Origin: Salegentibacter salarius | Lineage (GTDB): Bacteria; Bacteroidota; Bacteroidia; Flavobacteriales; Flavobacteriaceae | NCBI RefSeq assembly: GCF_900168265.1 | Contig: NZ_FVZF01000007.1 | Span: 58,295 to 122,294 of the forward strand | Reading direction: 5' to 3' | Length of the DNA: 64,000 nt | Shown here: positions 1 through 7,775 of the stretch, one piece after another | Layout of the letters: each line of letters opens with the position of its first letter | Numbering within the stretch: position 1 is the stretch's first letter | Made by a program: the position numbers and the translations under genes | Notes under the pieces: model-generated | Told to the model about the DNA's origin: nothing | Database searches by the model: none | The model's input: only the letters and a program-made list of their open reading frames with translations

Positions 1-357
1 AGAACCGGCGTTTATCAGCGTCATAAAAGCATAAACAGATAAACCTAAATAAATAACAGCACTTATAAAATATGCTACTCGTTTACCTTTACCTTTTTTA
101 TCATCTCCAATATTTTCAGGGTCACTTAAAGACTGAATAAATCTCCAGGCTGCATAGCATAACAAGCCAAGTCCAATTAAAATAAGTAAAGCATTACCAA
201 AAGGTTGCTTTTCCAAAAATTCAATTATCTGTAATTTACTTGATTTTTGCCCGCCCATATTAAAAGCGGCCATAAAGGTAAGTATTCCCGTAATCCCGTA
301 TACGGTGGCTTTTGCGACATAGCCAACACGAGCCATTTTTTTCAATTTAGAATCCAT
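1..357 (-). CDS. DUF1206-family membrane protein (3' part missing)
   Basis: The reading frame is open from an ATG at 357 to the left edge, so only the first 119 codons are present. The translation starts MDSKLKKMARVGYVAKATVY and has three hydrophobic segments at about residues 12-34, 54-75 and 94-115, with the charged loop ENIGDDKKGKGK before the third. The spacing of helices and the ARxGYxAKxxVYxxxG start are those of DUF1206 proteins, inner-membrane proteins of unknown function that normally have six helices. No function can be assigned. It is followed upstream by a VTT-domain gene in the same orientation, 83 bases away, so the two may be co-transcribed. Confidence 0.7.
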   Translation of the reverse strand, partial: MDSKLKKMARVGYVAKATVYGITGILTFMAAFNMGGQKSSKLQIIEFLEKQPFGNALLILIGLGLLCYAAWRFIQSLSDPENIGDDKKGKGKRVAYFISAVIYLGLSVYAFMTLINAGS

Positions 358-440
358 ATCAAAAATTAAATTTTAAGGTTAGTTTCTTAAAATTAGGATT
401 TTGATCTCAGACAGAAGAAAACTTGGGAAAAGTTTAAACT

Positions 441-1058
441 TTAAACCATTTCAAAAATTACCAATGCATAGAGGTAAAAACGCACAAAACGCAATAGCCC
501 AAACATTAAATAACTGGGGAATTGAAATTTAATAATACCTGCAGCAATACTCGTCATTGCGAAAGGAATAGGTAATAAAGCTCCTACAATAATTAAGAAT
601 CCACCCCATTTTCGGGTGTTTTTAATATGTTGCGCCATTTTCACTTCAATAGCTTCGTGTACCGCAGGAATTTTGGTCATCCATCTTCCAATAAAGTAAG
701 ATATGACTCCGCCTAAATAGGATGCAAGGGCTAATAAAGAAAGGTATAAAATAGGACTGGCAGATTTACCAGACCAGGCGATGAATAATTCTGGTGGAAT
801 TAATCCAAGTAAAGATTCTGAAGCAAAGAAAACACTAATAATACCTAATGGAGAATAAGTTTCGGTAACGGTAACCAGCATTTGTTCTATGTCAAGAACA
901 TATCTATCTATAGCCCAAAGTGCAGCTACAAATAGAACGATAGGTAAAATTGCCTTCTTAACGCTTTTCCAGACAAAACTATAAAAACCGGTATAACTAT
1001 AATACTGGTGTAGCAAGCGTATGCGCGACTTCTTTTTAGATTTCGCATCTTTCTTCAT
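441..1058 (-). CDS. VTT-domain (DedA/SNARE-associated type) membrane protein
   Basis: A 205-residue inner-membrane protein. After a basic N-terminus (KKDAKSKKKSR) there are hydrophobic segments near residues 35-55, 70-95, 105-130, 150-175 and 180-200. The FxASExLLGLIPPELFIAW stretch and the later GALLPIPFAMTSIAAG re-entrant-like segment are typical of the VTT fold, whose members take part in membrane lipid or ion transport. I start at the ATG at 1058 because an AGGAG sits just upstream of it; an upstream in-frame ATG at 1076 would add six residues. A second VTT protein of a different subgroup lies at 25481. The exact substrate is unknown. Confidence 0.75.
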   Translation of the reverse strand: MKKDAKSKKKSRIRLLHQYYSYTGFYSFVWKSVKKAILPIVLFVAALWAIDRYVLDIEQMLVTVTETYSPLGIISVFFASESLLGLIPPELFIAWSGKSASPILYLSLLALASYLGGVISYFIGRWMTKIPAVHEAIEVKMAQHIKNTRKWGGFLIIVGALLPIPFAMTSIAAGIIKFQFPSYLMFGLLRFVRFYLYALVIFEMV

Positions 1059-1076
1059 CAAATTCTCCTTTAGCAA

Positions 1077-1178
1077 TTTACTCGATAATCGAGATTGAAC
1101 GCTCCGAGGCTTACCTCGAAATCAAATTATATTTTTCAATAATAGTGCTTCGTGAGCTTGCTCCGAAGTGGTTTACTT
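1077..1178. repeat. Structured intergenic repeat B, copy 1
   Basis: About 102 bases nearly identical to 3288-3389. It contains three small hairpins in a row: CTCGATAATCGAG, CGAGGCTTACCTCG and CTTCGTGAGCTTGCTCCGAAG. The hairpins are kept in copy 2, with paired or wobble changes. It lies directly upstream of the VTT gene start, so it may be in that gene's leader. From about 1180 to 1345 I see nothing convincing. Confidence 0.7.
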
Positions 1179-1345
1179 ACTAAGTGAGATATAAATGCCC
1201 CGACATTTATGCCGAATCGTTTAATTATCTCAACTTAACGTCTTATGGGATTACCCCAAAAATTATTTTTTATCGAGGTATTTCAATAAGATTTTATGCC
1301 GATATCATTCAAATATCAGGCCGCAATACTTTTAAAAGTTACGAT

Positions 1346-1720
1346 CTAATTTTCTTCAGCATATTCATTGAATGCGTTTACGTATTCACGCAATTCAATT
1401 TCATTTACACGGTTGGAAGGGTCGGCCATAAGAGAAAGTAAATAATCCAGGCTTTCCTGCCCGGTTGTTTCCTCCTGTACCGGTGCTTCTTCTCCTTCTT
1501 CTACCGGATCATCCCCGGGGATGGCGATGTTAAAAGAATCGTAAGCATCTACGTGTTCATAGGTTAACCTGATTACTTTAGCCAATAAAGGCTGCCCTTC
1601 TTCTACTACAAGGGGTCTTAATTCTTTCAGGTCGTTTACCAAAGTGTTGGTAATAATTCCGTTGCGCATTAAATCACGCTGAATCTTATTGAGTAATTTT
1701 TGGGCTTTAATATTATTCAA
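1346..1720 (-). CDS. Conserved acidic hypothetical protein
   Basis: A 124-residue protein I do not recognise by family. It has no signal peptide or membrane segment and is probably cytosolic and mainly helical: the first half (KAQKLLNKIQRDLMRNGIIT) reads as amphipathic helices. A very acidic linker (DDPVEEGEEAPVQEE) at about residues 70-85 precedes a short helical tail. The ATG at 1720 is preceded by an AT-rich stretch typical of flavobacterial leaders. It overlaps an open plus-strand frame (1184-1441) that shows no coding character. No operon partner is evident, since the flanking gene at 1058 is more than 280 bases downstream. Confidence 0.7.
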   Translation of the reverse strand: MNNIKAQKLLNKIQRDLMRNGIITNTLVNDLKELRPLVVEEGQPLLAKVIRLTYEHVDAYDSFNIAIPGDDPVEEGEEAPVQEETTGQESLDYLLSLMADPSNRVNEIELREYVNAFNEYAEEN

Positions 1721-1986
1721 GAGAAAATAAGTTAATCAGGTTATACTATTTTTTGCAAATGTACTGCTTTCGTGGTTTTATAAAACATTTTAACAAAGAA
1801 ATTAAGTGCACATCAATTAGGTAATAAGCTTGAGCATTGTAATAAGGATTATTTAAACCGAAAAATATTGAGCGATAAACCCGCACTGGGAAGATCGATT
1901 AAAATTAACAATATCTTAGTTCTAAAGATTTCAGCAAAATTGCATTGTTTAGTAGCTTTAACTCAATCAAAAAAATAAGAAATACT

Positions 1987-2697
1987 ATGAGTTCATTAAA
2001 AGGAAAAGTTGCATTTATAACCGGTGGAAGTAAAGGAATTGGTTACGGCGTGGCCCAATCGCTATTAGATTTGGGAATGAAGGTGGCCATTACAAGCAGA
2101 TCTAAAGAAGCTGCTGAAAAAGCCGCCAAAGAATTAAGCGCAACTGATGCCTTAGGTCTTGAAGCCGATGTGAGAAATTACGAAAGTCAGGAAAAAGCAG
2201 TAAAAGCTGCAGTAGATAAATTTGGACAACTTGATGTAATGGTGGCAAATGCCGGAATTGGGCATTTTGGATCTATAGACGAATTATCTCCAGAAAAATG
2301 GCAGGAAACGATAGATACCAATTTAACTGGAGTATTTTATAGCGTTAAATCGAGTTTAGCCGCGTTAGAAAAATCTAAAGGATACCTTATTACTATTTCC
2401 AGTCTTGCTGGAACTAACTTTTTTGCCGGTGGAGCTGCTTATAACGCCAGTAAATTTGGCTTAACAGGATTTACCCAGGCGGTGATGTTAGATCTTAGAC
2501 AAAAAGGAATTAATGTGAGTACTATTATGCCGGGTTCTGTGGCCACTCATTTTAACGATCATACTCCAAATGCAGAAGATGCCTGGAAAATTCAACCGGA
2601 AGATATCGGTGAATTAGTGGTAGATCTTTTAAAAATGAATAAGCGTACACTACCAAGTAAAATAGAGGTAAGACCATCGCAACCACCTCAGAAATAA
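1987..2697 (+). CDS. Short-chain dehydrogenase/reductase (SDR)
   Basis: A 236-residue classical SDR. The nucleotide-binding motif TGGSKGIG is at residues 12-19, the structural NAG motif follows near residue 82, and the catalytic Ser and Tyr-xxx-Lys are in TISSLAG and AYNASKFG. This implies an NAD(P)(H)-dependent oxidoreductase acting in the cytosol; the substrate cannot be read from sequence. I begin at the ATG at 1987, which puts the first beta strand at the usual distance; an in-frame start at 1945 would add 14 residues without similarity to SDRs. It is followed by an inverted-repeat element and not by an operon partner. Confidence 0.85.
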   Translation: MSSLKGKVAFITGGSKGIGYGVAQSLLDLGMKVAITSRSKEAAEKAAKELSATDALGLEADVRNYESQEKAVKAAVDKFGQLDVMVANAGIGHFGSIDELSPEKWQETIDTNLTGVFYSVKSSLAALEKSKGYLITISSLAGTNFFAGGAAYNASKFGLTGFTQAVMLDLRQKGINVSTIMPGSVATHFNDHTPNAEDAWKIQPEDIGELVVDLLKMNKRTLPSKIEVRPSQPPQK

Positions 2698-2717
2698 TTT
2701 TTTAAATAACATAAATT

Positions 2718-2847
2718 GAGGCTGTTTGAAAAGTATAATTTTCGTCAAGCTGAACTTGGTTCAGCTTCTAATTTGTTTTAACTATAAACATTTTATATCC
2801 TGAAATAAATTCAGGATGACAATTTTAAGAACTTTCCAGACAGCCTC
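2718..2847. repeat. Long inverted-repeat element A, copy 1 (MITE-like)
   Basis: A 130-base element with imperfect terminal inverted repeats, GAGGCTGTTTGAAAA at the left and CTTTCCAGACAGCCTC at the right. Inside are further inverted segments (CTGAACTTGGTTCAG and CTGAAATAAATTCAG). It resembles the element at 21289-21419 in ends, length and layout. The right end runs into a T-tract, so it could also terminate the SDR transcript. I see no clear target duplication. Confidence 0.65.
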
Positions 2848-2896
2848 TTTTTTTATCTTCCCTTTTATCGTAATATTGCAATAAACAATTTGAAAA

Positions 2897-3229
2897 ATGG
2901 GTCTTACAAAATCTGAAATATTCACTCCATCTCAAAATGAACTTGCGGGAATCGCTAAAGTTTTGGGTCACCCTGCAAGAATTGCCATTCTACAGGAAAT
3001 TATAAAATCAAAATCCTGCATTTGCGGCGATTTGGTTCAGGAAGTTGGGTTGGCGCAACCTACAATTTCACAACATTTAAAAGAATTAAAGAATATTGGC
3101 TTAATAAAAGGTGATATTGAAGGAACACGGGTTTGCTATTGTATTAATACTGAAAAGTGGGCAGCCGTAAAACAGCTTTTTCATAGTTTTCTTGATACTC
3201 ATATTCCAAACAAAGATGAGTGTTGCTAA
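2897..3229 (+). CDS. arsR: ArsR/SmtB-family metalloregulatory repressor
   Basis: A 110-residue winged-helix regulator. The central helix-turn-helix covers about residues 44-72 (GDLVQEVGLAQPTISQHLKE) and is followed by a beta wing (IEGTRVCYCIN). Cysteines 41 and 43 in SCICGDLV match the ELCVCDL-type arsenite-binding motif of ArsR, and there is a CC pair at the extreme C-terminus. Such proteins repress their own operon until trivalent arsenic binds. It precedes an Acr3-type efflux gene and an ArsO-like gene on the same strand, which supports arsenite sensing. The 180-base gap to the efflux gene contains a copy of repeat B, so the genes may not form one tight transcript. Confidence 0.88.
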   Translation: MGLTKSEIFTPSQNELAGIAKVLGHPARIAILQEIIKSKSCICGDLVQEVGLAQPTISQHLKELKNIGLIKGDIEGTRVCYCINTEKWAAVKQLFHSFLDTHIPNKDECC

Positions 3230-3287
3230 TTCGCTAAAAGCGCAACAGAACTGAGCAGAATTATTCTTCTGCAAAATTTCAAATCTT

Positions 3288-3389
3288 TTTACTTGATAAG
3301 CGAGATTGAATTCTGCGAGGCTTGCCTCGAAATCAAATTATATTTTTCAATAATAATGCTTCGTGAGCTTACTCCGAAGTAGTTTACTA
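3288..3389. repeat. Structured intergenic repeat B, copy 2
   Basis: Nearly identical over about 102 bases to 1077-1178. The first hairpin is CTTGATAAGCGAG here and CTCGATAATCGAG in copy 1, so the base changes keep a pairing stem. It lies between arsR and the arsenite efflux gene, ending about 20 bases before the latter's start codon. Confidence 0.7.
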
Positions 3390-3409
3390 AATAAAAATTA
3401 TATCTAGTT

Positions 3410-4459
3410 ATGGCTCGAAAAAAAATGGGTTTTCTTGATAAATTTCTAACCCTATGGATTTTCCTGGCGATGTTTATTGGGGTAGCTATTGGCTATTATA
3501 TGCCACAAAGTGCCGGTATTATAGATTCTTATAGCGTTGGATCAACAAATATCCCCATTGCCGTGGGTTTAATTTTAATGATGTATCCGCCCTTAGCTAA
3601 AGTGAATTATAAATATTTACCTAAGATTTTTAAAAATGTAAAAATTCTTGGCGTATCCTTATTACTAAACTGGATTATAGGTCCCTTGTTAATGTTTTTC
3701 CTGGCTATAATTTTTCTTCAGGATCACCCCGAATATATGGTTGGTCTTATTTTAATTGGCCTTGCCCGTTGTATCGCTATGGTTTTAGTATGGAACGACC
3801 TCGCCGAGGGCAGCAGCGAATATGGAGCTGGTTTGGTTGCTTTAAACAGTATTTTCCAGGTGTTTTTTTATAGTTTTTATGCCTGGATTTTTATCACCGT
3901 TTTACCGCCATATTTTGGATTTGAAAGCGCTATTGTAGATATTTCCATTGGTACAATTGCTAAAAGCGTTGCTATTTATCTCGGTATTCCATTCCTGGCA
4001 GGCTATTTAAGTCGGTTTTTGCTGGTAAAAGCAAAAGGAGAGGCCTGGTATAAAGAAAAGTTTCTTCCGGCAATTTCACCGCTAACCCTTATTGCACTTT
4101 TATTTACAATTTTAGTGATGTTTAGCCTAAAAGGTGAAACCATCGTGGAAATCCCGATAGATATTGTTTTAATTGCTGTTCCGCTGGTAGTTTATTTTAT
4201 TTTAATGTTTTTTATAAGCTTTTTTGTCTCTAAATATTTCGGTGCAGGATATAAGCAGAATGCTTCCATTTCATTTACTGCAACCGGGAATAATTTTGAA
4301 CTTGCCATAGCGGTAGCGATTGCTGTCTTCGGAATTGATAGCGGGCAGGCTTTTGCCGGGGTTATTGGGCCACTGGTTGAAGTTCCGGTTTTAATTGGTT
4401 TGGTAAGTGTTGCGTTTTGGTTGAAACAGAAATATTATCCTAAAGAAAAATTAGCATAA
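3410..4459 (+). CDS. acr3: Arsenite efflux transporter, Acr3 type
   Basis: A 349-residue inner-membrane carrier with about ten hydrophobic segments, the usual size of the Acr3 (ArsB/Acr3, BART) family, which exports arsenite using the proton gradient. The conserved cysteine of Acr3 lies in [16 protein letters not shown] (C121), and the conserved acidic residue in the late helix is in [12 protein letters not shown]. The [15 protein letters not shown] stretch is also a family hallmark. It follows arsR and its stop codon overlaps the start of the next gene (TAATG), so it is translationally coupled to the ArsO-like flavoprotein. Databases often call this gene arsB; it is not the Major-type ArsB of Escherichia coli. 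Confidence 0.93.
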   Translation: MARKKMGFLDKFLTLWIFLAMFIGVAIGYYMPQSAGIIDSYSVGSTNIPIAVGLILMMYPPLAKVNYKYLPKIFKNVKILGVSLLLNWIIGPLLMFFLAIIFLQDHPEYMVGLILIGLARCIAMVLVWNDLAEGSSEYGAGLVALNSIFQVFFYSFYAWIFITVLPPYFGFESAIVDISIGTIAKSVAIYLGIPFLAGYLSRFLLVKAKGEAWYKEKFLPAISPLTLIALLFTILVMFSLKGETIVEIPIDIVLIAVPLVVYFILMFFISFFVSKYFGAGYKQNASISFTATGNNFELAIAVAIAVFGIDSGQAFAGVIGPLVEVPVLIGLVSVAFWLKQKYYPKEKLA

Positions 4460-5514
4460 TGGCTGAAGTTTACGACGTAATAATAATTGGAGGTGGCCAA
4501 AGCGGACTCGCCTGTGGCTATTATTTAAGACGAACAAAACTGAAATATTTAATACTTGATGAGCAGGAAGAGTGCGGTGGTGCCTGGCAAAAAACCTGGG
4601 ATTCTCTACGGCTTTTTTCTCCAGCAGATCAGTCTTCACTTCCAGGTTGGCTAATGCCTAAGAACGAAGATGGGTTTCCACCCAAAGATCACGTAATTAA
4701 TTATTTGTGCAAGTACGAAGGACGTTATGATTTTCCTGTTAAGCGCCCGGTTCAAGTTGAAGATGTAGAAAAAGAATCAGGTGTTTTTAAGCTTAAAACT
4801 TCAGTAGGAGATTTTTCAGCAAAAACAGTGATTTCAGCAACCGGAACCTGGAAGGCGCCTTTTATTCCGAAGATAAAAGGAATAGATATTTTCCGCGGAA
4901 AACAAATTCATTCGGCTCAATATAACAATACAAATGATCTTGAGAATAAGAATGTGCTTATTGTTGGGGAAGGTAACTCCGGTGCACAAATTCTAGCTGA
5001 AGTTTCTAAAATAGCGGATACCAGTTGGGCCACTTTAAAAGACCCCGAGTATTTACCCGACGATGTAGATGGCAGAGTACTTTTTAATGTAGCTACGGCT
5101 AAATATAAAGCCGAAAAGGAAGGGAAGAAATTCGATCCCGCAGCCTATAATCTTGGAAATATTGTGATGGTGCCCACAGTGAAGGAAGCCAGGGAAAGGG
5201 GAGTGCTTAAAACCAAAGGGAGTTTCACCGAGTTTACTGAGAATGGCGTAATTTGGGAACATGGAACTAAAGAAAATTTTGACCTTATAATATGGTGTAC
5301 CGGCTTTCATTATGCTACAGATCATTTAAATAATATAGTGGATCCAGATGCTAAGGGTAAAATTAAAACCGAAGGTACCAGAGCTAAAAATACTAACGGA
5401 CTTTGGTTGGTAGGTTATGGCGGCTGGACAGGCTATGCTTCTGCTACTTTAATTGGCGTTGGCCGAAGTGCCCGGGCTACAATAAAAGAAATCACCGAAT
5501 ATCTAAAGGACTAA
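4459..5514 (+). CDS. arsO: ArsO-like flavin-dependent monooxygenase
   Basis: A 351-residue flavoprotein of the flavin-containing monooxygenase/thioredoxin-reductase-like superfamily. The FAD-binding GxGxxG variant IIGGGQSGLACGYYLRR is at residues 9-25, and a second dinucleotide motif (NVLIVGEGNSGAQI) near residue 170 should bind NADPH. ATGTWKAPFIP is the family's linking motif. It overlaps the efflux gene by one base, and this arsR-acr3-flavoprotein arrangement is where ArsO proteins are found. The chemistry of ArsO is not well established; oxidation of an organic or inorganic arsenic compound is an inference. No arsenate reductase gene is nearby. Confidence 0.82.
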   Translation: MAEVYDVIIIGGGQSGLACGYYLRRTKLKYLILDEQEECGGAWQKTWDSLRLFSPADQSSLPGWLMPKNEDGFPPKDHVINYLCKYEGRYDFPVKRPVQVEDVEKESGVFKLKTSVGDFSAKTVISATGTWKAPFIPKIKGIDIFRGKQIHSAQYNNTNDLENKNVLIVGEGNSGAQILAEVSKIADTSWATLKDPEYLPDDVDGRVLFNVATAKYKAEKEGKKFDPAAYNLGNIVMVPTVKEARERGVLKTKGSFTEFTENGVIWEHGTKENFDLIIWCTGFHYATDHLNNIVDPDAKGKIKTEGTRAKNTNGLWLVGYGGWTGYASATLIGVGRSARATIKEITEYLKD

Positions 5515-5656
5515 ATTTCCCAATTTTTTAAGAGCTTTTATAATCTAATATTGATGCATGTTAGGCTATGCCGTTAAACCCATACTAAAAATCTAAAATT
5601 GCTGGGTGGTTACTATACTCTGCGCTAACTTTTGAGTAAAACCAAAAAAATTAGAT

Positions 5657-6403
5657 ATGAGTATTAAAGGAAAAACTATAATTATAACTGGAGCTTCTAG
5701 TGGAATTGGAGAAGCTACCGCTAAAAAATTATCTCAGGAAGGCGCTAATGTAGTATTAAGTGCACGCCGTGAAGATAGATTGAATTCTTTAAAAGATGAG
5801 ATCGTAAAAAATGGCGGAATGGCTTTAGTTGTTCCTGCTGATGTTACCAAGAAAGAAGATTTTAAAAAGGTTGTTTCCTCAACTTTAGAAGAATTTGGAA
5901 GGATTGACGGAATTATAAATAACGCCGGTTTAATGCCACTTTCTTACGTTAAGAATTTACATACCGATGAGTGGGATAAGATGATTGATGTTAATATAAA
6001 AGGAGTAACTAATGGTGTTTCTGCAGTGCTACCAACAATGATGGAACAAAAAAGCGGGAATATAGTGAACATATCTTCTAGTGCAGCACACAAATATTAT
6101 CCAGGTGGAGCTGTTTATTGCGCTACCAAAGCAGCGGTTAAAATGTTTACTGAAGGACTTAGAGCAGAATTAGCTCCTCATTACGGAATAAACGTAACTT
6201 CAATAGATCCAGGATTTGTATCTACAGAATTAACAGATACTATTACCGATGATGAGATCAAGAAAGATATGGAGCCAATGTTTAAAGAATTAACTCCATT
6301 GCAGGCAGAAGATATTGCTGAAGCAATCTATTATTCATTAAGTCAGCCGAAAAGAGCTAACATTAATGATGTATATATTATGCCAACAGATCAGGAGCAA
6401 TAG
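5657..6403 (+). CDS. Short-chain dehydrogenase/reductase (YdfG-like)
   Basis: A 248-residue classical SDR with the cofactor motif TGASSGIG at residues 11-18, SARREDRL after beta strand 2 (the arginines favour NADP(H)), NNAG near residue 90, catalytic NISSSAA and the VYCATKAAV Tyr-xxx-Lys motif. PGFVSTEL is the usual loop after beta strand 6. It resembles the YdfG-type serine/3-hydroxy acid dehydrogenase subgroup, but the substrate is not determinable. It stands alone: 142 bases separate it from the arsenic block, and a strong bidirectional hairpin follows. Confidence 0.87.
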   Translation: MSIKGKTIIITGASSGIGEATAKKLSQEGANVVLSARREDRLNSLKDEIVKNGGMALVVPADVTKKEDFKKVVSSTLEEFGRIDGIINNAGLMPLSYVKNLHTDEWDKMIDVNIKGVTNGVSAVLPTMMEQKSGNIVNISSSAAHKYYPGGAVYCATKAAVKMFTEGLRAELAPHYGINVTSIDPGFVSTELTDTITDDEIKKDMEPMFKELTPLQAEDIAEAIYYSLSQPKRANINDVYIMPTDQEQ

Positions 6404-6422
6404 ATTAGCTTCCTTATTAAAT

Positions 6423-6460
6423 AAAAAAGCGTGTTTGGAATTTTTCAAACACGCTTTTTT
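6423..6460. terminator. Bidirectional terminator
   Basis: The stem AAAAAGCGTGTTTG pairs with CAAACACGCTTTTT around a short loop, with A and T tracts on both sides. It sits between the convergent SDR (ends 6403) and MDR gene (ends 6487) and can serve both. Confidence 0.88.
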
Positions 6461-6486
6461 AATGTCTAATATTTAGAGGTTCTTTC

Positions 6487-7482
6487 TTAAATTTCAACCA
6501 CCATTTTTCCGGTGTTTTTTCCTTCAAAAAGATCTAGAAATGCCTGCGGTGTTTCATCGAAACCTTTTACAATAGTTTCATCGTATTTAAGTTTTCCTTC
6601 ATTTAACCATCCTGCTAATTCTTTAATTGAACTTTCAAATTCGTCAAAATGATTACGTACTAAAAAGCCTTGCATTAACGCACTTTTTTTAATCATAATT
6701 CCTTCAAGTCTCGGACCGGTAGGCATTCCCTTTTCATTATAAATAGAAATTGCACCACAATTAATAATTCGGGCAAAACGATTAATATTCATCATAACTG
6801 CGTCCAAGGTTTCACCACCTACATTATCGAAATAAACATCTACACCATCAGGACAATTTTTCTCAATCGCTTTTTGCATATTTTCCGTGGTCTTGTAATT
6901 GATGCCTTCATCGTAGCCGAATTTCTCCTTTATATGATCAATCTTTTCATCACTTCCGGCAATTCCAACAACCCTACAGCCTTTAATTTTTCCAATTTGT
7001 CCGGCTACACTTCCAACAGCACCGGCAGCCCCAGAAACCACGAGGGTTTCACCTTTTTCAGGTTTTCCAATATGTTTTAGCGCTAAATGAGCGGTTAGTC
7101 CGGTTAATCCTAAAATGCCCAGGTAGGCACTTGGTTTGGCCAGTTTGATGTCAATCTTATTCAAATTCTCACCCGTGTGAGTTTGAAAAAGTTCCCATTT
7201 CAACATTCCGCTTACAACATCTCCGGTCTTAAAATCCTTGTTTTTGCTTTCAATAACTTCAGCAACCAACATAGATTCTATGGGCTTGTTTAATTCAAAT
7301 GGAGGAATATAAGATTCTTCATCCCGCATTCTTCCGCGTAAATAAGGATCTACCGAAATATATTTCGTCTGCAATAGAATTTCTCCATCTTTTGGTGAAG
7401 GTTTTTCAATTTCGGTGATTTCAAAATCTGAAAGGGCTGGTTTTCCTTTTGGGCGGTTTTTTAATAGTATGCTCTTATTCAT
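6487..7482 (-). CDS. NADP-dependent zinc-independent MDR oxidoreductase
   Basis: A 331-residue medium-chain reductase of the prostaglandin reductase/leukotriene B4 dehydrogenase group (bacterial CurA/YfmJ type). The N-terminal GroES-like domain has the SVDPYLRGRM motif at about residues 45-55. The Rossmann domain carries VSGAAGAVGSVAGQIGK near residue 150. YFDNVGGETLDAVM and NCGAISIYN are characteristic of this group. No zinc ligands are present. These enzymes reduce the double bond of alpha,beta-unsaturated ketones and aldehydes with NADPH in the cytosol, a detoxifying activity. It has its own promoter region, divergent from the FUSC gene. Confidence 0.88.
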   Translation of the reverse strand: MNKSILLKNRPKGKPALSDFEITEIEKPSPKDGEILLQTKYISVDPYLRGRMRDEESYIPPFELNKPIESMLVAEVIESKNKDFKTGDVVSGMLKWELFQTHTGENLNKIDIKLAKPSAYLGILGLTGLTAHLALKHIGKPEKGETLVVSGAAGAVGSVAGQIGKIKGCRVVGIAGSDEKIDHIKEKFGYDEGINYKTTENMQKAIEKNCPDGVDVYFDNVGGETLDAVMMNINRFARIINCGAISIYNEKGMPTGPRLEGIMIKKSALMQGFLVRNHFDEFESSIKELAGWLNEGKLKYDETIVKGFDETPQAFLDLFEGKNTGKMVVEI

Positions 7483-7775
7483 CTTAAATCTGATTTATTT
7501 AATTTTTGAATCCTCTTTTCAGGTTTCAACATTTCATTTACTGTTCAAATTACTGCGAAGATTAGAACCCTGCAACTCACAATTATTAATTTAAACTTAA
7601 AATCATTTTTTAAGCTGATTACTTCTGAAAAACAGAAATGGATTAAACCGAAAAGAATAAGTTGGTGGCAAGATGCACAGTAATCTAATTTATGTTTCAA
7701 ATGTTATCATTTCTTAAAGTATTGGTTTATAATCTATAATACACCGTAACTTTACCGAAAATTAAAGCATAAGAT

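Noticed and set aside
1184..1441. Plus-strand frame of 85 codons
   Set aside because: It overlaps the gene at 1346-1720 in the opposite sense, has mixed hydrophobic content without family likeness, and starts in the flank of a repeat.
1077..3389. tRNA or known riboswitch in the repeat B copies
   Set aside because: The three small hairpins do not match a cloverleaf or a riboswitch class that I know.
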